Below, one piece after another: positions 43,277 through 54,783 of a stretch of 64,000 nucleotides of DNA. The notes under the pieces are model-generated. The model worked only from the letters and a program-made list of their open reading frames with translations. It was not told the DNA's origin and searched no databases. Each line of letters opens with the position of its first letter. Position 1 is the stretch's first letter. Source of the stretch: Dactylorhiza incarnata (Eukaryota; Streptophyta; Magnoliopsida; Asparagales; Orchidaceae); assembly GCA_033032865.1 (NCBI GenBank), contig JAWHQI010000074.1, forward strand, positions 10,100,501-10,164,500, read 5' to 3'. The position numbers and the translations under genes were made by a program.

Positions 43277-43861
43277 TTAGATGTCAAATCCGCTCAGCTC
43301 CACTGACCATTTAGCCAACCTCCCCGAGTGCTCCTCTCCTTCCATAATATTGCAGAGGGGGTGGTCGGTCACAACTTTGATTGAATGCGCCTGGAAATAT
43401 GGTCGAAGCTTCCGGGCTGACACCACGAGGGCGAAGGCCAGCTTCTCCAAGATGGGGTACAAAAGCTCGGCCTTTCTCAGGACTCGGCTGATATAGTAGA
43501 TCGGAAGTTATTTCTTCCCCTCTTCCCACACCAGCACGGAGCTTACCGGTTCAGACCGTACCTCCAAGTATAGGGATAGGTCCTCTCCTTTCCTTGGTCC
43601 CTGGAGTAAGGGAACCTGAGTCAGCTGTTCCTTCAAAGCTTGGAAATCCCCCTCACACTCTGGGGTCCATTCGAACTTCTGATTTCCTCTTAGCACCTTA
43701 AAGAATGATGCACACTTTTCCCCTGCACTGGAGAGGAACCTGCTTAGCCCGACCAGTTTCCCGGTAAGACGCTGGACTTCCTTCGCGTTCCTCGGCGATC
43801 CCAGGTCCAAGATCGCCCTTACCTTGTCGGGGTTAGGATCCACCCCTGTCGTAGTGAGCAA
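43277..43861 (-). pseudogene. pol: Tat RT thumb and RNase H
   Basis: The 43861-43508 frame has DPNPDKVRAILDLGSPRNAK, LTGKLVGLSRFLSSAGEKC and the start of RNase H (EWTPECEGDFQALKEQLTQV, LSLYLEVRSEPVSSVLV). After a frame change near 43505, 43462-43277 gives YPILEKLAFALVVSARKLRP, the VVTDHPL motif and KWSVELSGFDI. The RNase H Glu and the third Asp are visible. Confidence 0.85.
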
Positions 43862-43903
43862 GTGGCCTAAGAATTTTCCTCGACTCGCCCCAAAGACACA
43901 CTT

Positions 43904-44811
43904 CTAGGGGTTGAGTTTCATCTTGAACTTTCGCAAGGTCCCGAAAGTCTCTTCGAGGTCCCGGAGGTGGTACTCGAGGTTCCGACTCTTGATCATAAGA
44001 TCGTCCACGTACACTTCCAAGTTCCTCCCCTTCTTTTCTCGGAAGACTCTATCCATCATCCGCTGATATGTCGCCCCTGCTTTTTTTAGCCAAAAGGACA
44101 TCATCTTGTAGCAGTAGCACCCATCCCTTATGATGAAAGAGACATCCTTGACATCGGGAGGGTACATGCGGATCTGATGGTAACCTAAGAAAGCATCTAG
44201 AAAACTAATTAGGGAAAAACCGACGGCTAAGTCAACCAGCGCGTCGATCTGAGGCAGAGGGCAACAATCCTTTGGGCATGATTTATTTAACAAAGAAAAG
44301 TTTACACACATTCTACACCTACCATCCCCTTTTTTACCATCACCACGTTGGAGACCCAGCCTGGGTACTGGATTTCCGATTCAAAGCCTGCCTTAAGGAG
44401 CTTGCTCACTTTCTCCCAGATATATCCTTCCAACTTGTTCACGGTGGACCTCTTCTTTTGACAGATGGGACGGGTGCCGGGGTAGAGATTGAGGCGGTGG
44501 CAGGCCACATCTGCATCGATCCTGGGCATGTCCGCCGCGCTCCATGTAAAGACATCCACGTTCTCCTGGGCGCAGGCTAGGATCTTCTTTTGCTCCTCAG
44601 GGTCGAGATCCCCGCTGATCTTTACTTTCTCTATCACTCCTGCCCGGGAAGTGACCTCCAGTTCCACAACCTCGTCCACGACCTCCAGCCGGGACAGCTC
44701 CCCCCAATCATCCTCCTTCCTCTCGCCGTAAGCAGGCACTTTGGCCTCTCCTTCTTCCATCTCCTCTTCCAGGACTTCTAGCAACTCCTCTGCCCCTCCT
44801 GACTGGGCCAC
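43904..44811 (-). pseudogene. pol: Tat reverse transcriptase
   Basis: 44811-44302 holds the acidic linker, EEQKKILACAQENVDVFTWS, ADMPRID and the RT start (CHRLNLYPGTRPICQKKRST, then VSNVVMVKK). After a shift near 44305 comes MCVNFSLLNKSCPKDCCPLP, then FLDAFLGYHQIRM, and the catalytic YVDD in LEVYVDDLMIKS. A stop at 43904 separates it from the next fragment. It would copy the RNA into cDNA. Confidence 0.9.
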
Positions 44812-44910
44812 CTCTTCTCCTCCTCTTCTCTCCCTCTTCTTCCACGAACCTCCAACAGCTCTCCTGCCCCTCCTGCATGGGCCTCCTTCCCAGTTCCTTC
44901 GGTGACCCCC

Positions 44911-45243
44911 TCATCTCCCGCTCTCTTCTCCATCTCCCGGTCCATCCCCTCCGCCTTGGCTTGCTAGGTGGTGTTGACCGCGGTGACATAGCACTGCCTT
45001 GCTACCTTTGGGGTCACCCCTCACCCGGACCTGGATTACTCTTACACTAAGCTTGAGGCATTGGTGGAAAGTGGAGGGGATGCACCAGAATGCACAGATG
45101 AGGGGTCGCCCAAAGATGGCACTGTAGCTACTTGGCGCGTCCACAATGATGAACCGGCAGTTACAAGACTGCCCCCTTAGAACGACGTAGAGCCCTACTC
45201 CTCCTTCCACCTCCTTTCTCTCCCCCGAGAAACCGACAACGGG
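44911..45243 (-). pseudogene. pol: Tat protease, C-terminal half, cut by the 45244-52802 insertion
   Basis: It reads GFSGERKEVEGGVGLYVVLR, then FIIVDAPSSYSAIFGRPLIC and IPSTFHQCLKL, the 'Y-x-x-I-x-GRP' and 'ST-x-H-x-x-LKF' pattern at the end of Tat proteases. The catalytic half is at 52803-53000 on the other side of the insertion. A frame change follows near 45020. Confidence 0.85.
45239..45243. repeat. Target-site duplication of the coding-free Athila relative, left copy (acggg)
   Basis: It matches 52803-52807. Confidence 0.92.
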
Positions 45244-46997
45244 TGATGAATAGTAAATTATACGTATTTTAGTATAGTTTTTAGCTTAGTTTTTAGTAAT
45301 ATTGTACATATTTCTTGTAAAATATTGAACAAATCATTTGTTTTTGCTAATTTATATATATTTATGAAAAAAGGAAATATATATAAAGTATTTAAAAATA
45401 TATGTAAATATTTATTAAATAAAAACTTTATATATATATATATATATGTAAATATAAACTATAAATAAGTTAAATATATAATAATAAAATTCACTATATG
45501 AAAATATAATCTATAAGGAGTTATATATATATATTGTGTATCTTATTTAGTGTATGTTTTATTTAAACGTATATTTTATTTAGTGTATAATAATGTTGTA
45601 TAAAACTATAATATATTTATATATATATATTAAGTTAATAAAAATTGTTTTTTTTAGTTAGTTGTTTTATAATTAAAGTTAATAAAAATATGTTTTTAAA
45701 TTTATTAAAGTTGATATATTTTAAATTTAAAATATCTGTAAATATATATTATAAATAAACTATTTCCATCATAAGCAGAGAAGCGCATTCGGTCCAGTGG
45801 TGTGGGTTTGGTTAACTTCGGCAAGTGGCCAGGGATCGAAACCGGGCCAACTCAATTTTGCGCGGATTTAATCCGCTATCCGCACCCCAGCCCTCCAACT
45901 GTCCCGCCCGCCAGCTCAACTCCATGTGTCACGCTTCCGCCAGCCCACTACCTGCAACCCGCCAGCCGACCTGCAAGCTTCTATCCGCACACCAACATTC
46001 TAGCAGCTTCCAACCACCTCATCCAAGTCAACCATCCAGCTCATCTCAGTCAACATTCCAGCCCATTTTAGAAGCTTCCAACCCTCTATCCGCAGACCAT
46101 AAATTCTCTATAAATAGGAACCTCCCCCCTCACTAATTGCCTCTCTTGGATTGCCCTTTTGGGTGATCTTCTACAATCCTTGCCACCTTTTTGTGAAATT
46201 TTGTAAATTTTTATATTTTTGTAATTTTTTTGTATTTTCTTTTTAAATATTGTAATGTTTTTATTTTTGTAATTTTATTTCGTGTAACCCCGCTATTATG
46301 GCAATAAATAAATCTAGTTTTTATTTTCGTACATTTTCAATTGTCATTTCAAATTCATAGCATAGTTTCAATTCTGTAAATTCATTTCTGCACTGCAATT
46401 TCAATTTCTAACTTAATTTCAATTCTGTTTCATCATTTAGATTCATAATTTAGTTTCATATCCGCACTTCAATTCTGCAATTTTCCTTTCTTTAGCTAGA
46501 TTTATTTGTTGCCATAACATCGGTGTTTCGCTTAGATTCGAATTTACGCGTCTATTTAATTTTTTCGTTCTTTTCCTCCCTGACACGGTAGTTTAGAATG
46601 GAATATTAGGTTTGCGTTTAAAGTCGCTTCAAAGCGAGCGTTTTTCTCTCGTAATTTTTCTCATGTTTTTATCGTGTATTTTCCCGCTTTCTTTGTTTTC
46701 GTATTTTTGTTTTCGTATTTCTACTTTAAGATTTTATTATGTGTGTTTTCTTTTATAAGTGTTTTCTCGCATTTGTTTTTGTTTTCGTGTTTTTATTCCC
46801 CGCATTTTATTTACTTATTTTTGGCTTTATGATTTTTACTTTGATTTTCAATCGTTCTTTTCGATAAAACAATAGCCGTAGCTCGAAGTAACTCTACTCG
46901 ACGGGACCCAGGACTAAATACGACCTTGATATGATTTTTATCATATATACTCCACGTGATAGGTGCGCTTGCCTCCTGTTTCAATTTTTATCTATCA
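45244..46997 (+). repeat. 5' LTR of the coding-free element
   Basis: 1754 bp, TGATGAATAG...TATCTATCA. (AT)n-rich first half, TATA box ctctataaatagg near 46108, and aataaataaatc as possible polyadenylation signal near 46302. Confidence 0.9.
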
Positions 46998-47003
46998 AGT
47001 TTT

Positions 47004-47021
47004 TGGCGCCGTTGCCGGGGA
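47004..47021 (+). other. Primer binding site, tRNA-Asp, perfect match
   Basis: TGGCGCCGTTGCCGGGGA, fully complementary to the plant tRNA-Asp(GUC) 3' end. Confidence 0.93.
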
Positions 47022-49080
47022 CTTTTCGTCGATATTTTGAAAAGAGTTTACACTATTGATTTTATCACTACCAAAAATAAAAAAATTTAAAAACCCTCAA
47101 AACCCAAAAAATATGTTTTTTTTATTTTGTTTTTATTAAGTATTAATTTGTAAATATGAATAATTAAAAATCTAAAAATAGAAGAAAAAATAATTGATGA
47201 AAAATTAGGAAAAATACAAAAAATATGTTCTTCTCTTTCTTTTTGTAATTTTGTTTTTCTTCCTCTTTTCTTTTTTGTTTTTATGTTAACTTTCTTTTCT
47301 TTTAATTTTTATTATATAAATGTGCATATAAGTAAAAACTAAAAAAATGATGATGAAAACATTTCTTAGAAAAAGCTCCAAAAAAATAAAGGTTTCTCCT
47401 TTTGTTTTTCATTAAGTTTTATATGCATATTTGAAAAGGTATTATTTCAATTTTCAAAATGGAAAAAATGATGAAAAACTTTAAAACCAAAATCAAAAAG
47501 AATTCTAAGAATTTTAAGATAGAACAATAGATCGTTTTCTCGAAGTAGGATTACTCGACAGACCCGAGAGGGGATTTTTGTCGATATTTTGAAAAGAGAA
47601 AACCCCGTTGCTTTTACCTTTTTATTTCTAATTTTTCTTCCTTGCTTTTCATCTTAAAGCTTTTCTTTATTATTTTTGTTTTTTCTTAAGTTTTAATATA
47701 ATTTTGAATATGCATATTTAAAAAAAACAAAAAATACAAAAATAAAAATGATGATAAATAGAAAATATATTTAGAAAATTCCAAAAAAAAATAGTTTTGC
47801 TTTCTTTATATATGTTTTATTCTTTTTGTAATTTAAGAAAAAAACCCAAAACCCAAAAATATATGTTCTTTCTTTTTATTAAGCATTAATTTGTAAATAT
47901 ATCTAATTAAAAATCTAAAAAAAATGATGAAAATTTTTTACTTAGAAAAATAATAAAAAAAAATAATAATATAGTTAAATTTTTTTTCCTTTCTTTTTGT
48001 AAAAATGTTTTTTTCCATTTCTTCTCTTTCTTTCTTATTTGTATTTTTAGGTTTTAATATGTATATTAATATGTAAATATTTGGCAAAAATTGAAAAAAA
48101 AAATGATGAAAAAAAAGCTAGAAAAATCCCACAAAAAAATTATTTATGTATTTTTGACTTTCTTATTTCTTCTTTTTTTTCTCCCTCTTTCCTTTTTTTA
48201 CTTTTTTCTTTATTTTTGTTAAGTATTAATATATATATATCCCTTTTTTATTATACATTAAAAATCCAAACAAAATGATGATGAAAAATTAGAAAAATCC
48301 CCCCAAAAAAATTAATTATATGTTCTTCTCTTTCTTTTTCTACTTTGTTTTTTTTCCTCTCTTCTCTCTCTTCTCTTTCTCCCTTTTTTGTTTTTATGTT
48401 AAGTTTCTTTTAATTTTTATTAAGTTTTATTTTGTATATAAATGTGCATATAAGAGAAAAAAAATGATAAGTTTTCTTTTTATTTTTCATTAAGTTTTAA
48501 TATGCATATTTGACAAAACAAGATAATATTTTAATTAAAATGACAAAATAGTGAAAAGCTTTGAAACATAAATCTAAAAGAATTGTTGGAATTTTAAGAT
48601 AGAATAATAGTTAGTTTTTTCGAAGTAGGATTATTCGACAGACCCGAAAAGGGATTTTTGTCGATATTTTGAATAGGGAAAACCCTATTACTTTTATCCT
48701 TTCATTTCACTTCTTCTTCTTTGTTTTTAATTTTAAAGTTTCTCTTTATTTTTCTTATTTTTATTAAGTATTAAGGTTTTTATAAATATGCATATTTCAA
48801 AAATGATGAAGATATATTTAGAAAACTCCAAAAAATATATAGTTTTACTTTCTATATATATATTTCATTCTTTTTGTAATTTAGAAAAACCCAAAAACAA
48901 ACAAAAATTTTCGTATATGTATTTTCTTAAGCTTTTCTCTTTTTTCTTTTTTCTTCTTTCTTTTTTTTAGTTCTTAACATTTGTATATATATATATCATA
49001 AATCTCATTTTTTTAACCCGCCCCCCCCCTTTGTAAATAACCTTTACTATTTTGTTTTAACATCTTTTTGCAGGTATTAT
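47022..49080 (+). other. Leader region with a roughly 1.08-kb internal duplication, non-coding
   Basis: The block tcgaagtaggattactcgac, then gatttttgtcgatattttga occurs at 47540-47600 and again at 48620-48680, exactly 1080 bp apart, and the second phrase also follows the PBS (47028). The rest is A/T homopolymer-rich text with repeated 'aaaaatgatgaaaa' and 'cccaaaaa'. The same leader phrases occur in Athila-2 at 55930-56030 and 60480-60560. Confidence 0.7.
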
Positions 49081-49199
49081 TCCGGTCACCCCGTCTCCAA
49101 ATCAGGGACGTGCTTTTTCCCCTGCAATTTCCTTTCTTGCATTTTAATTTTCCTCTTTATGCTTTTGTATATAACTTTTTGTTCCTCATACTTAAGTTC

Positions 49200-49240
49200 A
49201 ACATTGGGGACAATGTTGACTTTTAAGTATGGGGGTGTTT
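49200..49240 (+). other. Conserved PPT-like motif at the start of the 3' UTR
   Basis: CATTGGGGACAATGTTGAC, then TTTTAAGTATGGGGGTGTTT. It is homologous to minus-strand blocks at 21710-21745 and 60005-60036. Confidence 0.75.
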
Positions 49241-50452
49241 TTTCTCTTTTGTAATTATTTTTGTCCTTTTTTATATATATAGAAAAGACAAAAAAAAATT
49301 AAATAATTTGTTACAACGTAACAAAATTTGTTGCAACAAATTTGTCCCTCTGCTTTTATTTTTCTTTTTGTAAAATTTTAATATGTAAATATGTAACAAA
49401 ATCAAAAATAAAAAAAAACTATTAATTAACTTAGAAAAAAACACCAAAAAATATATTATAAATGTTTTATTTTCTTTTTTGTCTTTGTTTGTAAATAATT
49501 ATCCATATTTGAAAATAAATCAAAATAAAAAAAAAATTATGATGAAAAATTTCTTAGAAAAACACCAAAAAAATTATATATGTTTTTCTTTTATATTTTC
49601 TTCTTTCCTTTTTCTTCTTTTCCTTTTTTAAGTATTAATGTATATATAAGATAAAGATTTGAAAAATCCAAAGAAAAATTGAAAATTTTTACTTAGAAAT
49701 TTATTATAACAAAATTCACAAAATTTTGTCATAACACCCAAAAAAAATTTAAATTTATTTTCGTCTCTCTGTTTCTTTTTTCTTTTCCTTTTTTTATTAA
49801 TGTACATATTTTTAACAAAATTAAAAAATAAAAAAAAATAAAAAAATTTCTTAGAAAAAATCAAAAATATTTTGTATGTATTTTTACTTTTCTTAATTTT
49901 CTTCTTTCTTTGTTTTTTTAGTATTTATATATGTATTTCGTTATAAAGAAAATCAAAAATCCCAAAAATATCATATCTTAAAAACTCCAAAATAAAATCT
50001 ATTGAAAAACTTATCAAAAAATCCAAAAATAAAATAAAACCCCTACTTAGCTTTTTGTTATTTTTAAAAGCTAGGTTGTGTTTATCTTTAAGCGTTTTCA
50101 TTATTTTTGATTTGCTAAAATCATTTTATCTTTATCATAGTTTGTAGATTTGAATTTTTGGAATTTTAGTAGTAAAGAATATCTTTTGATTTTAATTTAA
50201 TTTGAGAACAAACCTTTTAGCACTACTTCAAGTTTACCCTAAATAGTTTCTATTTGTATTATATTGGCAAACCATCTTTAGATTTAATTATTCTAACTCC
50301 AAACTTGTGAAACTTTAGGAATATTTTAATCTACTAAACTTTGCTCTCAAAATTCTTTTTTATTATTCTAGATTTTCTCCTAAAACCCCCTTTATAAACA
50401 CCCATTTAGCTTGGCACAAAAAATAAAATAAAAGAAGAAGTTTAAAAGAAAT
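49241..50452 (+). other. 3' UTR of the coding-free element, first part
   Basis: A very AT-rich text without genes; it parallels 59000-60000 of Athila-2 in reverse complement (for example 'cactacttcaagtttaccc' and 'ttggcaaaccatctttag'). Confidence 0.6.
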
Positions 50453-50551
50453 CCTGTGTCAATGGGAATAAAAAGATTCCGTAAACACAGGCACCCAATA
50501 TTGTTAAAAGAAATCCTGTGTCAATGGGAATAAAAATTCTGTAAACACAGG
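50453..50551 (+). ncRNA. Duplicated hairpin in the 3' UTR
   Basis: Two tandem copies, 50453-50491 and 50515-50551. Each has outer arms CCTGTGT...ACACAGG and inner arms GGGAAT...ATTCC or ATTCTG around an A-rich loop. The homologous pair in Athila-2 (58847-58952, minus strand) keeps the pairing in one copy with a compensatory change. A structured RNA element is inferred; no function is known to me. Confidence 0.55.
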
Positions 50552-51057
50552 CATTGGGTTAAGTTTTAAAATGTTCAATCTTCCCTCGTAAACCAGCGGC
50601 GGGAGCCAAAGTAAACCACCAAAAAAGTGGGGTGAGAGGATAAAATTCATCATCCCAAATCCAAGCACTCTTCTTTCTGCCAAAGCTTTTTTTTTCCCTA
50701 CCCCTTAGCCAATAAAATTGTAAGCTAGATTTTAATTTAAAAATTTTGCGAGAGCATAATTAGTAGGTTTTATTTATTCTTAAAAATTTTCTTTAAAAAA
50801 GTTAAAGTTTTTATAATTCCATTCTAAATGAAGGTGCTAGTAATTGCAATATTCGACGCTATTTAGCTAACTTTAGAAGTCTTACGGCTAAAACTTTTTC
50901 GCTCTTTTTAAATCATTTTCATAATTTAGGACTTACCTCTTTAAATCTCCTAAATTTATTTCAATCTTTCTTTTGATTTAATAAAACATTAGTAAATTAG
51001 AAATTTTATTAACGTCTTATAGGTATCCCTTACTTTTGCTCTGGAATAGCAAAAGCT

Positions 51058-51073
51058 TAAGTATGGGGGTATT
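51058..51073 (+). other. Polypurine tract of the coding-free element
   Basis: TAAGTATGGGGGTATT ends at the 3' LTR start. It matches those of both Athila elements. Confidence 0.88.
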
Positions 51074-52802
51074 TGATGAATAGTAAATTATACGTATTTT
51101 AGTATAGTTTTTATCTTAGTTTTAAGTAATATTGTACATATTTCTTGTAAAAATATTGAACAAATCATTTGTTTTTGCTAATTTATATATATTTATGAAA
51201 AAAGGAAATATATATAAAGTATTTAAAAATATATGTAAATATTTATTAAATAAAAACTTTATATATATATATATGTAAATATAAACTATAAATAAGTTAA
51301 ATATATAATAATAAAATTCACTATATGAAAATATAATCTATAAGGAGTTATATATATATTTTGTGTATCTTATTTAGTGTATGTTTTATTTAAACGTATA
51401 TTTTATTTAGTGTATAATAATGTTGTATAAAACTATAATATATTTATATATATATTAAGTTAATAAAAATTGTTTTTTTAGTTAGTTGTTTTATAATTAA
51501 AGTTAATAAAAATATGTTTTTAAATTTATTAAAGTTGATATATTTTAAATTTAAAATATCTGTAAATATATATTATAAATAAACTATTTCCATCATAAGC
51601 AGAGAAGCGCATTCGGTCCAGTGGTGTGGGTTTGGTTAACTTCGGCAAGTGGCCAGGGATCGAAACCGGGCCAACTCAATTTTGCGCGGATTTAATCCGC
51701 TATCCGCACCCCAGCCCTCCAGTTGCCCCGCCCGCCAACTCAACTCCACGTGTCATGCGCCCGCCAGCCCACTACCTGCAAGCTTCTATCCGCACACCAG
51801 CATTCTAGCAGCTTCCAACCAGCTCATCCAAGTCAACCATCCAGCTCATCTCAGTCAACATTCCAACCCATTTTAGAAGCTTCCAACCCTCTATCCGCAG
51901 ACCATAAATTCTCTATAAATAGGAACCTCCCCCTCACTAATTGCCTCTCTTGGATTTCCCTTTTGGGTGATCTTCTAAAATCCTTGCCACCTTTTTGTGT
52001 AATTTTGTAAATTTTTATATTTTTGTAATTTTTTTTGTATTTTCTTTTTAAATATTGTAATGTTTTTATTTTTGTAATTTTATTTCGTGTAACCCCGCTA
52101 TTATGGCAATAAATAAATCTAGTTTTTATTTTCGTACATTTTCAATTGTCATTTCAATTTCATAGCGTAGTTTCAATTCTGTAAATTCATTTCTGCACTG
52201 CAATTTCAATTTCTAACTTAGTTTCAATTCTGTTTCGTCATTTCGATTCATAATTTAGTTTCATATCCGCACTTCAATTCTGCAATTTCCCTTTCTTTAG
52301 CTAGATTTATTTGTCGCCATAACATCGGTGTTTCGCTTAGATTCGAATTTACGCATCTATTTAATTTTTTCGTTCTTTTCCTCCTTGACACGGTAGTTTA
52401 GAATGGAATATTAGGTTTGCGTTTAAAGTCGCTTCAAAGCGAGCATTTTTCTCTCATAATTTTTCTCATGTTTTTATCGTGTATTTTCCCGCTTTCTTTG
52501 TTTTCGTATTTTTGTTTTCGTATTTTTACTTTAAGATTTTATTATGTGTGTTTTCTTTTATAAGTGTTTTCTCGCATTTGTTTTTGTTTTTGTGTTTTTA
52601 TTCCCCGCATTTTATTTACTTATTTTTGGCTTTATGATTTTTACTTTGATTTTCAATCGTTCTTTTCGATAAAACAATAGTCGTAGCTCGAAGTAACTCT
52701 ACTCGACGGGACCCAGGACTAAATACGACCTTGATATGATTTTTATCATATATACTACACGCGATAGGTGCGCTTGCCTCCTATTTCATATTTTATCTAT
52801 CA
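51074..52802 (+). repeat. 3' LTR of the coding-free element
   Basis: 1729 bp. It lacks a stretch of about 19 bp present in the 5' LTR (near 45960-45980). TATA box near 51915. Confidence 0.92.
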
Positions 52803-53363
52803 ACGGGCCATCTGAGTCCAGCACTCTTCTTTCCTCCACCTACATCTCATCAAACGCCTTGTTGAAGATGATGTTGACTGAGCTCCCATTGTCCACAAGG
52901 ATTTGGGAGATGGTGAAGTTCTCAATGGATGTCTGGATAACAAGCGCATCGCAGAACGGGTCCTCGTGACCCGACATATCCTTCTGCGTGAAGGTGATCT
53001 TCTCCACTGGGGGTCCTCGTGACCCGACATATCCTTCTGCGTGAAGGTGATCTTCTCCACTGGGGGTGGGGTTTGAGACATCGAATCCATGCTCTGATGG
53101 TACATGAAATGAAGGCTCCCCTTTTGGGTTGCCTCGATCCCTACTCCACCATGGATCACTCTGATCCCCCCCCCCCCGGTCCCCACATCGGCCCGGTCTT
53201 TGCACCTTTCTTCATCCTCTTCTCGAGGTAGGACCTCCTCAATCCTCACCGGCCGCTGCTCTTGCTGAGCCAGCACTCTGGCCCCCCTCATCTCTAGGAA
53301 CTCCGGGCAGGTGGCCGTCACGTGACCTTCCTCCTGGTGGAAGTCACAGTATGGAAACGCCAC
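52803..53363 (-). pseudogene. Tat zinc knuckle and protease active-site half
   Basis: From 53363: MAFPYCDFHQEEGHVTATCP, the C-x2-H...H-x4-C knuckle typical of Tat gag ends. After an acidic linker, the frame 53205-52840 gives HEDPFCDALVIQTSIENFTI, then ILVDNGSSVNIIF, where DNGSS is the protease active site (usual D-x-GSS). A 54-bp direct duplication (52967-53020 against 53021-53074) and a poly-C run (53166-53178) disturb the frame. A stop follows at the end of FNKAFDEM, and the rest of the protease lies beyond the inserted element at 45243. Confidence 0.85.
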
Positions 53364-54330
53364 CTACCTTCTCTCGGCCTCTGTGGCATGATTCCTTCTT
53401 CTCACTCCTGCTCCCGCTCCTGATCCTACTCCCACTCCTGCTTCTGCTCCTCTCCTTCCTCTTCCTCCTCGCCCGATTGCCATAGTTTGCTGAGGCGGGG
53501 GAGGCAACGGCCTCAGACCCTGCCTCCACCCGAGCTGATGAGGCCTTCCTTGACCTCCATGGAAGTTACCTCCTCCCTGCTGCCTCCATCCCAACTCCGG
53601 GGCCCTCGGCTCTTCCCTTCTCCGGACTTCTTGCTGCTTAACCTCCGGTTCACTGAGCTTAGCTAGCCTCTTCGTGAACTCCGGGTTAGCAGCCTCGCTC
53701 TTGATCTCCTCCGCCGCCCTTTCCATCAACACCTCGAAGGACAACGGTGCCTTCTGCTTCAGACCCATCTTGAAGAAACCCTCCCGCAACCCCACTGTGA
53801 AGGAGAGCTGGAGGGTGAATCCTGGTACCTCCTGGATGAGGAGGACCTCCTCCTGGAAACGGTCCACATAGTGGGCCAACGACTCCCCATGCCTCTGCCT
53901 GATATTGAAGAGTGCCTCAGGGTCCTTCTTCCTCTTCTTTGAGGTCGAGAAGCGAAGCAAGAAGCTGCGGCGAAGGTCCTTAAAAGCATAGATCGATCCT
54001 ATCGGGAGCTGGTGAAACCAGTCCCTTGCCTTCTCCTTCAACGTGGTTACGAAGAGTCGGCAATTGAAGGCATCCGACAGGGGCCTGAGGGAGACCATAT
54101 CTTCAAACCACTGCAGGTGCGGATGGGATCATCCTTGCAGGTGTAGTACATCATATTCGGCTCCCTGAACCCCTCCAGGAGTGGTGCCGAGAGCACCAAC
54201 TCGTAGAATGGGCTTCCTCCAGTCGATGTTCTCGCCTGCTTGACCCGCCCCACGAGCTCCCTTACTGGACCCGCACTCGCCAAAATAGTGCTCGCTGGCA
54301 CATCTCCCACCCGAACAGCACTCACCGGAG
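53364..54330 (-). pseudogene. gag: Tat gag
   Basis: 54098-53364 holds MVSLRPLSDAFNCRLFVTTL, then EKARDWFHQLPIGSIYAFKD, RFSTSKKRKKDPEALFNIRQ, GESLAHYVDRF and an EEIKSEAANPEF helix, followed by an Arg/Gly-rich tail: the retrotransposon gag core. The preceding piece (54325-54115, SPFYELVLSAPLLEGFREPN and so on) is in another frame because one base is missing near 54113. The N-terminus is cut by the copia LTR at 54386. Confidence 0.9.
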
Positions 54331-54385
54331 TAGCGCTCGCCGGACTCGGAAACAGCTCTTGCCCCGCGAGATCTCGCCCAGTGCC

Positions 54386-54783
54386 TGTTAAAATAAAAAA
54401 AAATCAGCAGCTGATCGCGCACAAGCCGCACGGATATAAGACCGCGCACAAGCCGCGCGGATATAAGCACACTCCTACCTTGGATCACCAAGATCAAGCC
54501 AAGAATATCTGGCCGACTTCAGACAAGTCGCCAGATCGACCTGTATAAGCCGCCCGGTCAAGCGGTTACACAGAACAGACCGCCCGGTCTTCCAACAAAG
54601 AAGACTGGCCAACCAAGCAGAACAACTCGGGAACAGACCGCAGCAAATAAGAACAGACCGGCCGGTCACACCAGACCGTCAGAGATAGACTAGCTGAGCA
54701 CCAGAGTATAGACCGCGCGGTCTCTGCGGTCACCAATTTTCAGACCGCCGGCCACCTTCCACTCCACTTCAATAATTTCAACA
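54386..54783 (-). repeat. LTR of a second copia element (3' LTR)
   Basis: 398 bp, TGTTAAAAT...ATTTCAACA on the plus strand. It has several gaccgc-cggtc-like inverted motifs and a duplicated 'cgcacaagccgc-cggatataag' pair (54417-54466). The polypurine tract lies at 54784-54796. The 5' LTR is outside the window, so gtgcc at 54381-54385 cannot be tested as a TSD. Confidence 0.82.

Larger units (their letters stand above)
45244..52802 (+). mobile_element. Coding-free Athila-related LTR element (LARD-like, non-autonomous)
   Basis: 7.56 kb, plus strand. LTRs 45244-46997 and 51074-52802, TSD acggg, tRNA-Asp primer site, polypurine tract at the 3' LTR, no gag, pol or any credible ORF in the 4.08-kb internal region. 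Its LTR start (TGATGAATAGTAAATTATACG-like), leader phrases and 3' UTR match Athila-2 (55861-64000). It is therefore a large retrotransposon derivative probably served by an Athila of that family. The LTRs differ by one 19-bp indel, a few (TA)n length changes and roughly 20-25 substitutions. Confidence 0.93.
34563..54385 (-). mobile_element. Tat/Retand-type Ty3/gypsy element, decayed and interrupted
   Basis: Minus-strand order gag, zinc knuckle, protease, RT, RNase H, a second (archaeal-type) RNase H, integrase, tandem arrays, two antisense genes, polypurine tract, 3' LTR. The extra RNase H and the antisense genes mark the Tat lineage. The protease is split by a coding-free Athila relative (45244-52802), and the gag N-terminus meets a copia LTR at 54386. 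The 5' LTR is not in the window. Every domain has stops or shifts. Confidence 0.88.

Noticed and set aside
44708..44989. Arg/Gly-rich 93-codon minus-strand frame
   Set aside because: An alternative frame of the acidic linker between protease and RT of the Tat element.
47080..50000. Phe/Lys/Leu-rich frames in the AT-rich interior of the coding-free element
   Set aside because: Composition is that of A/T homopolymer DNA and no two copies of the region share a frame.
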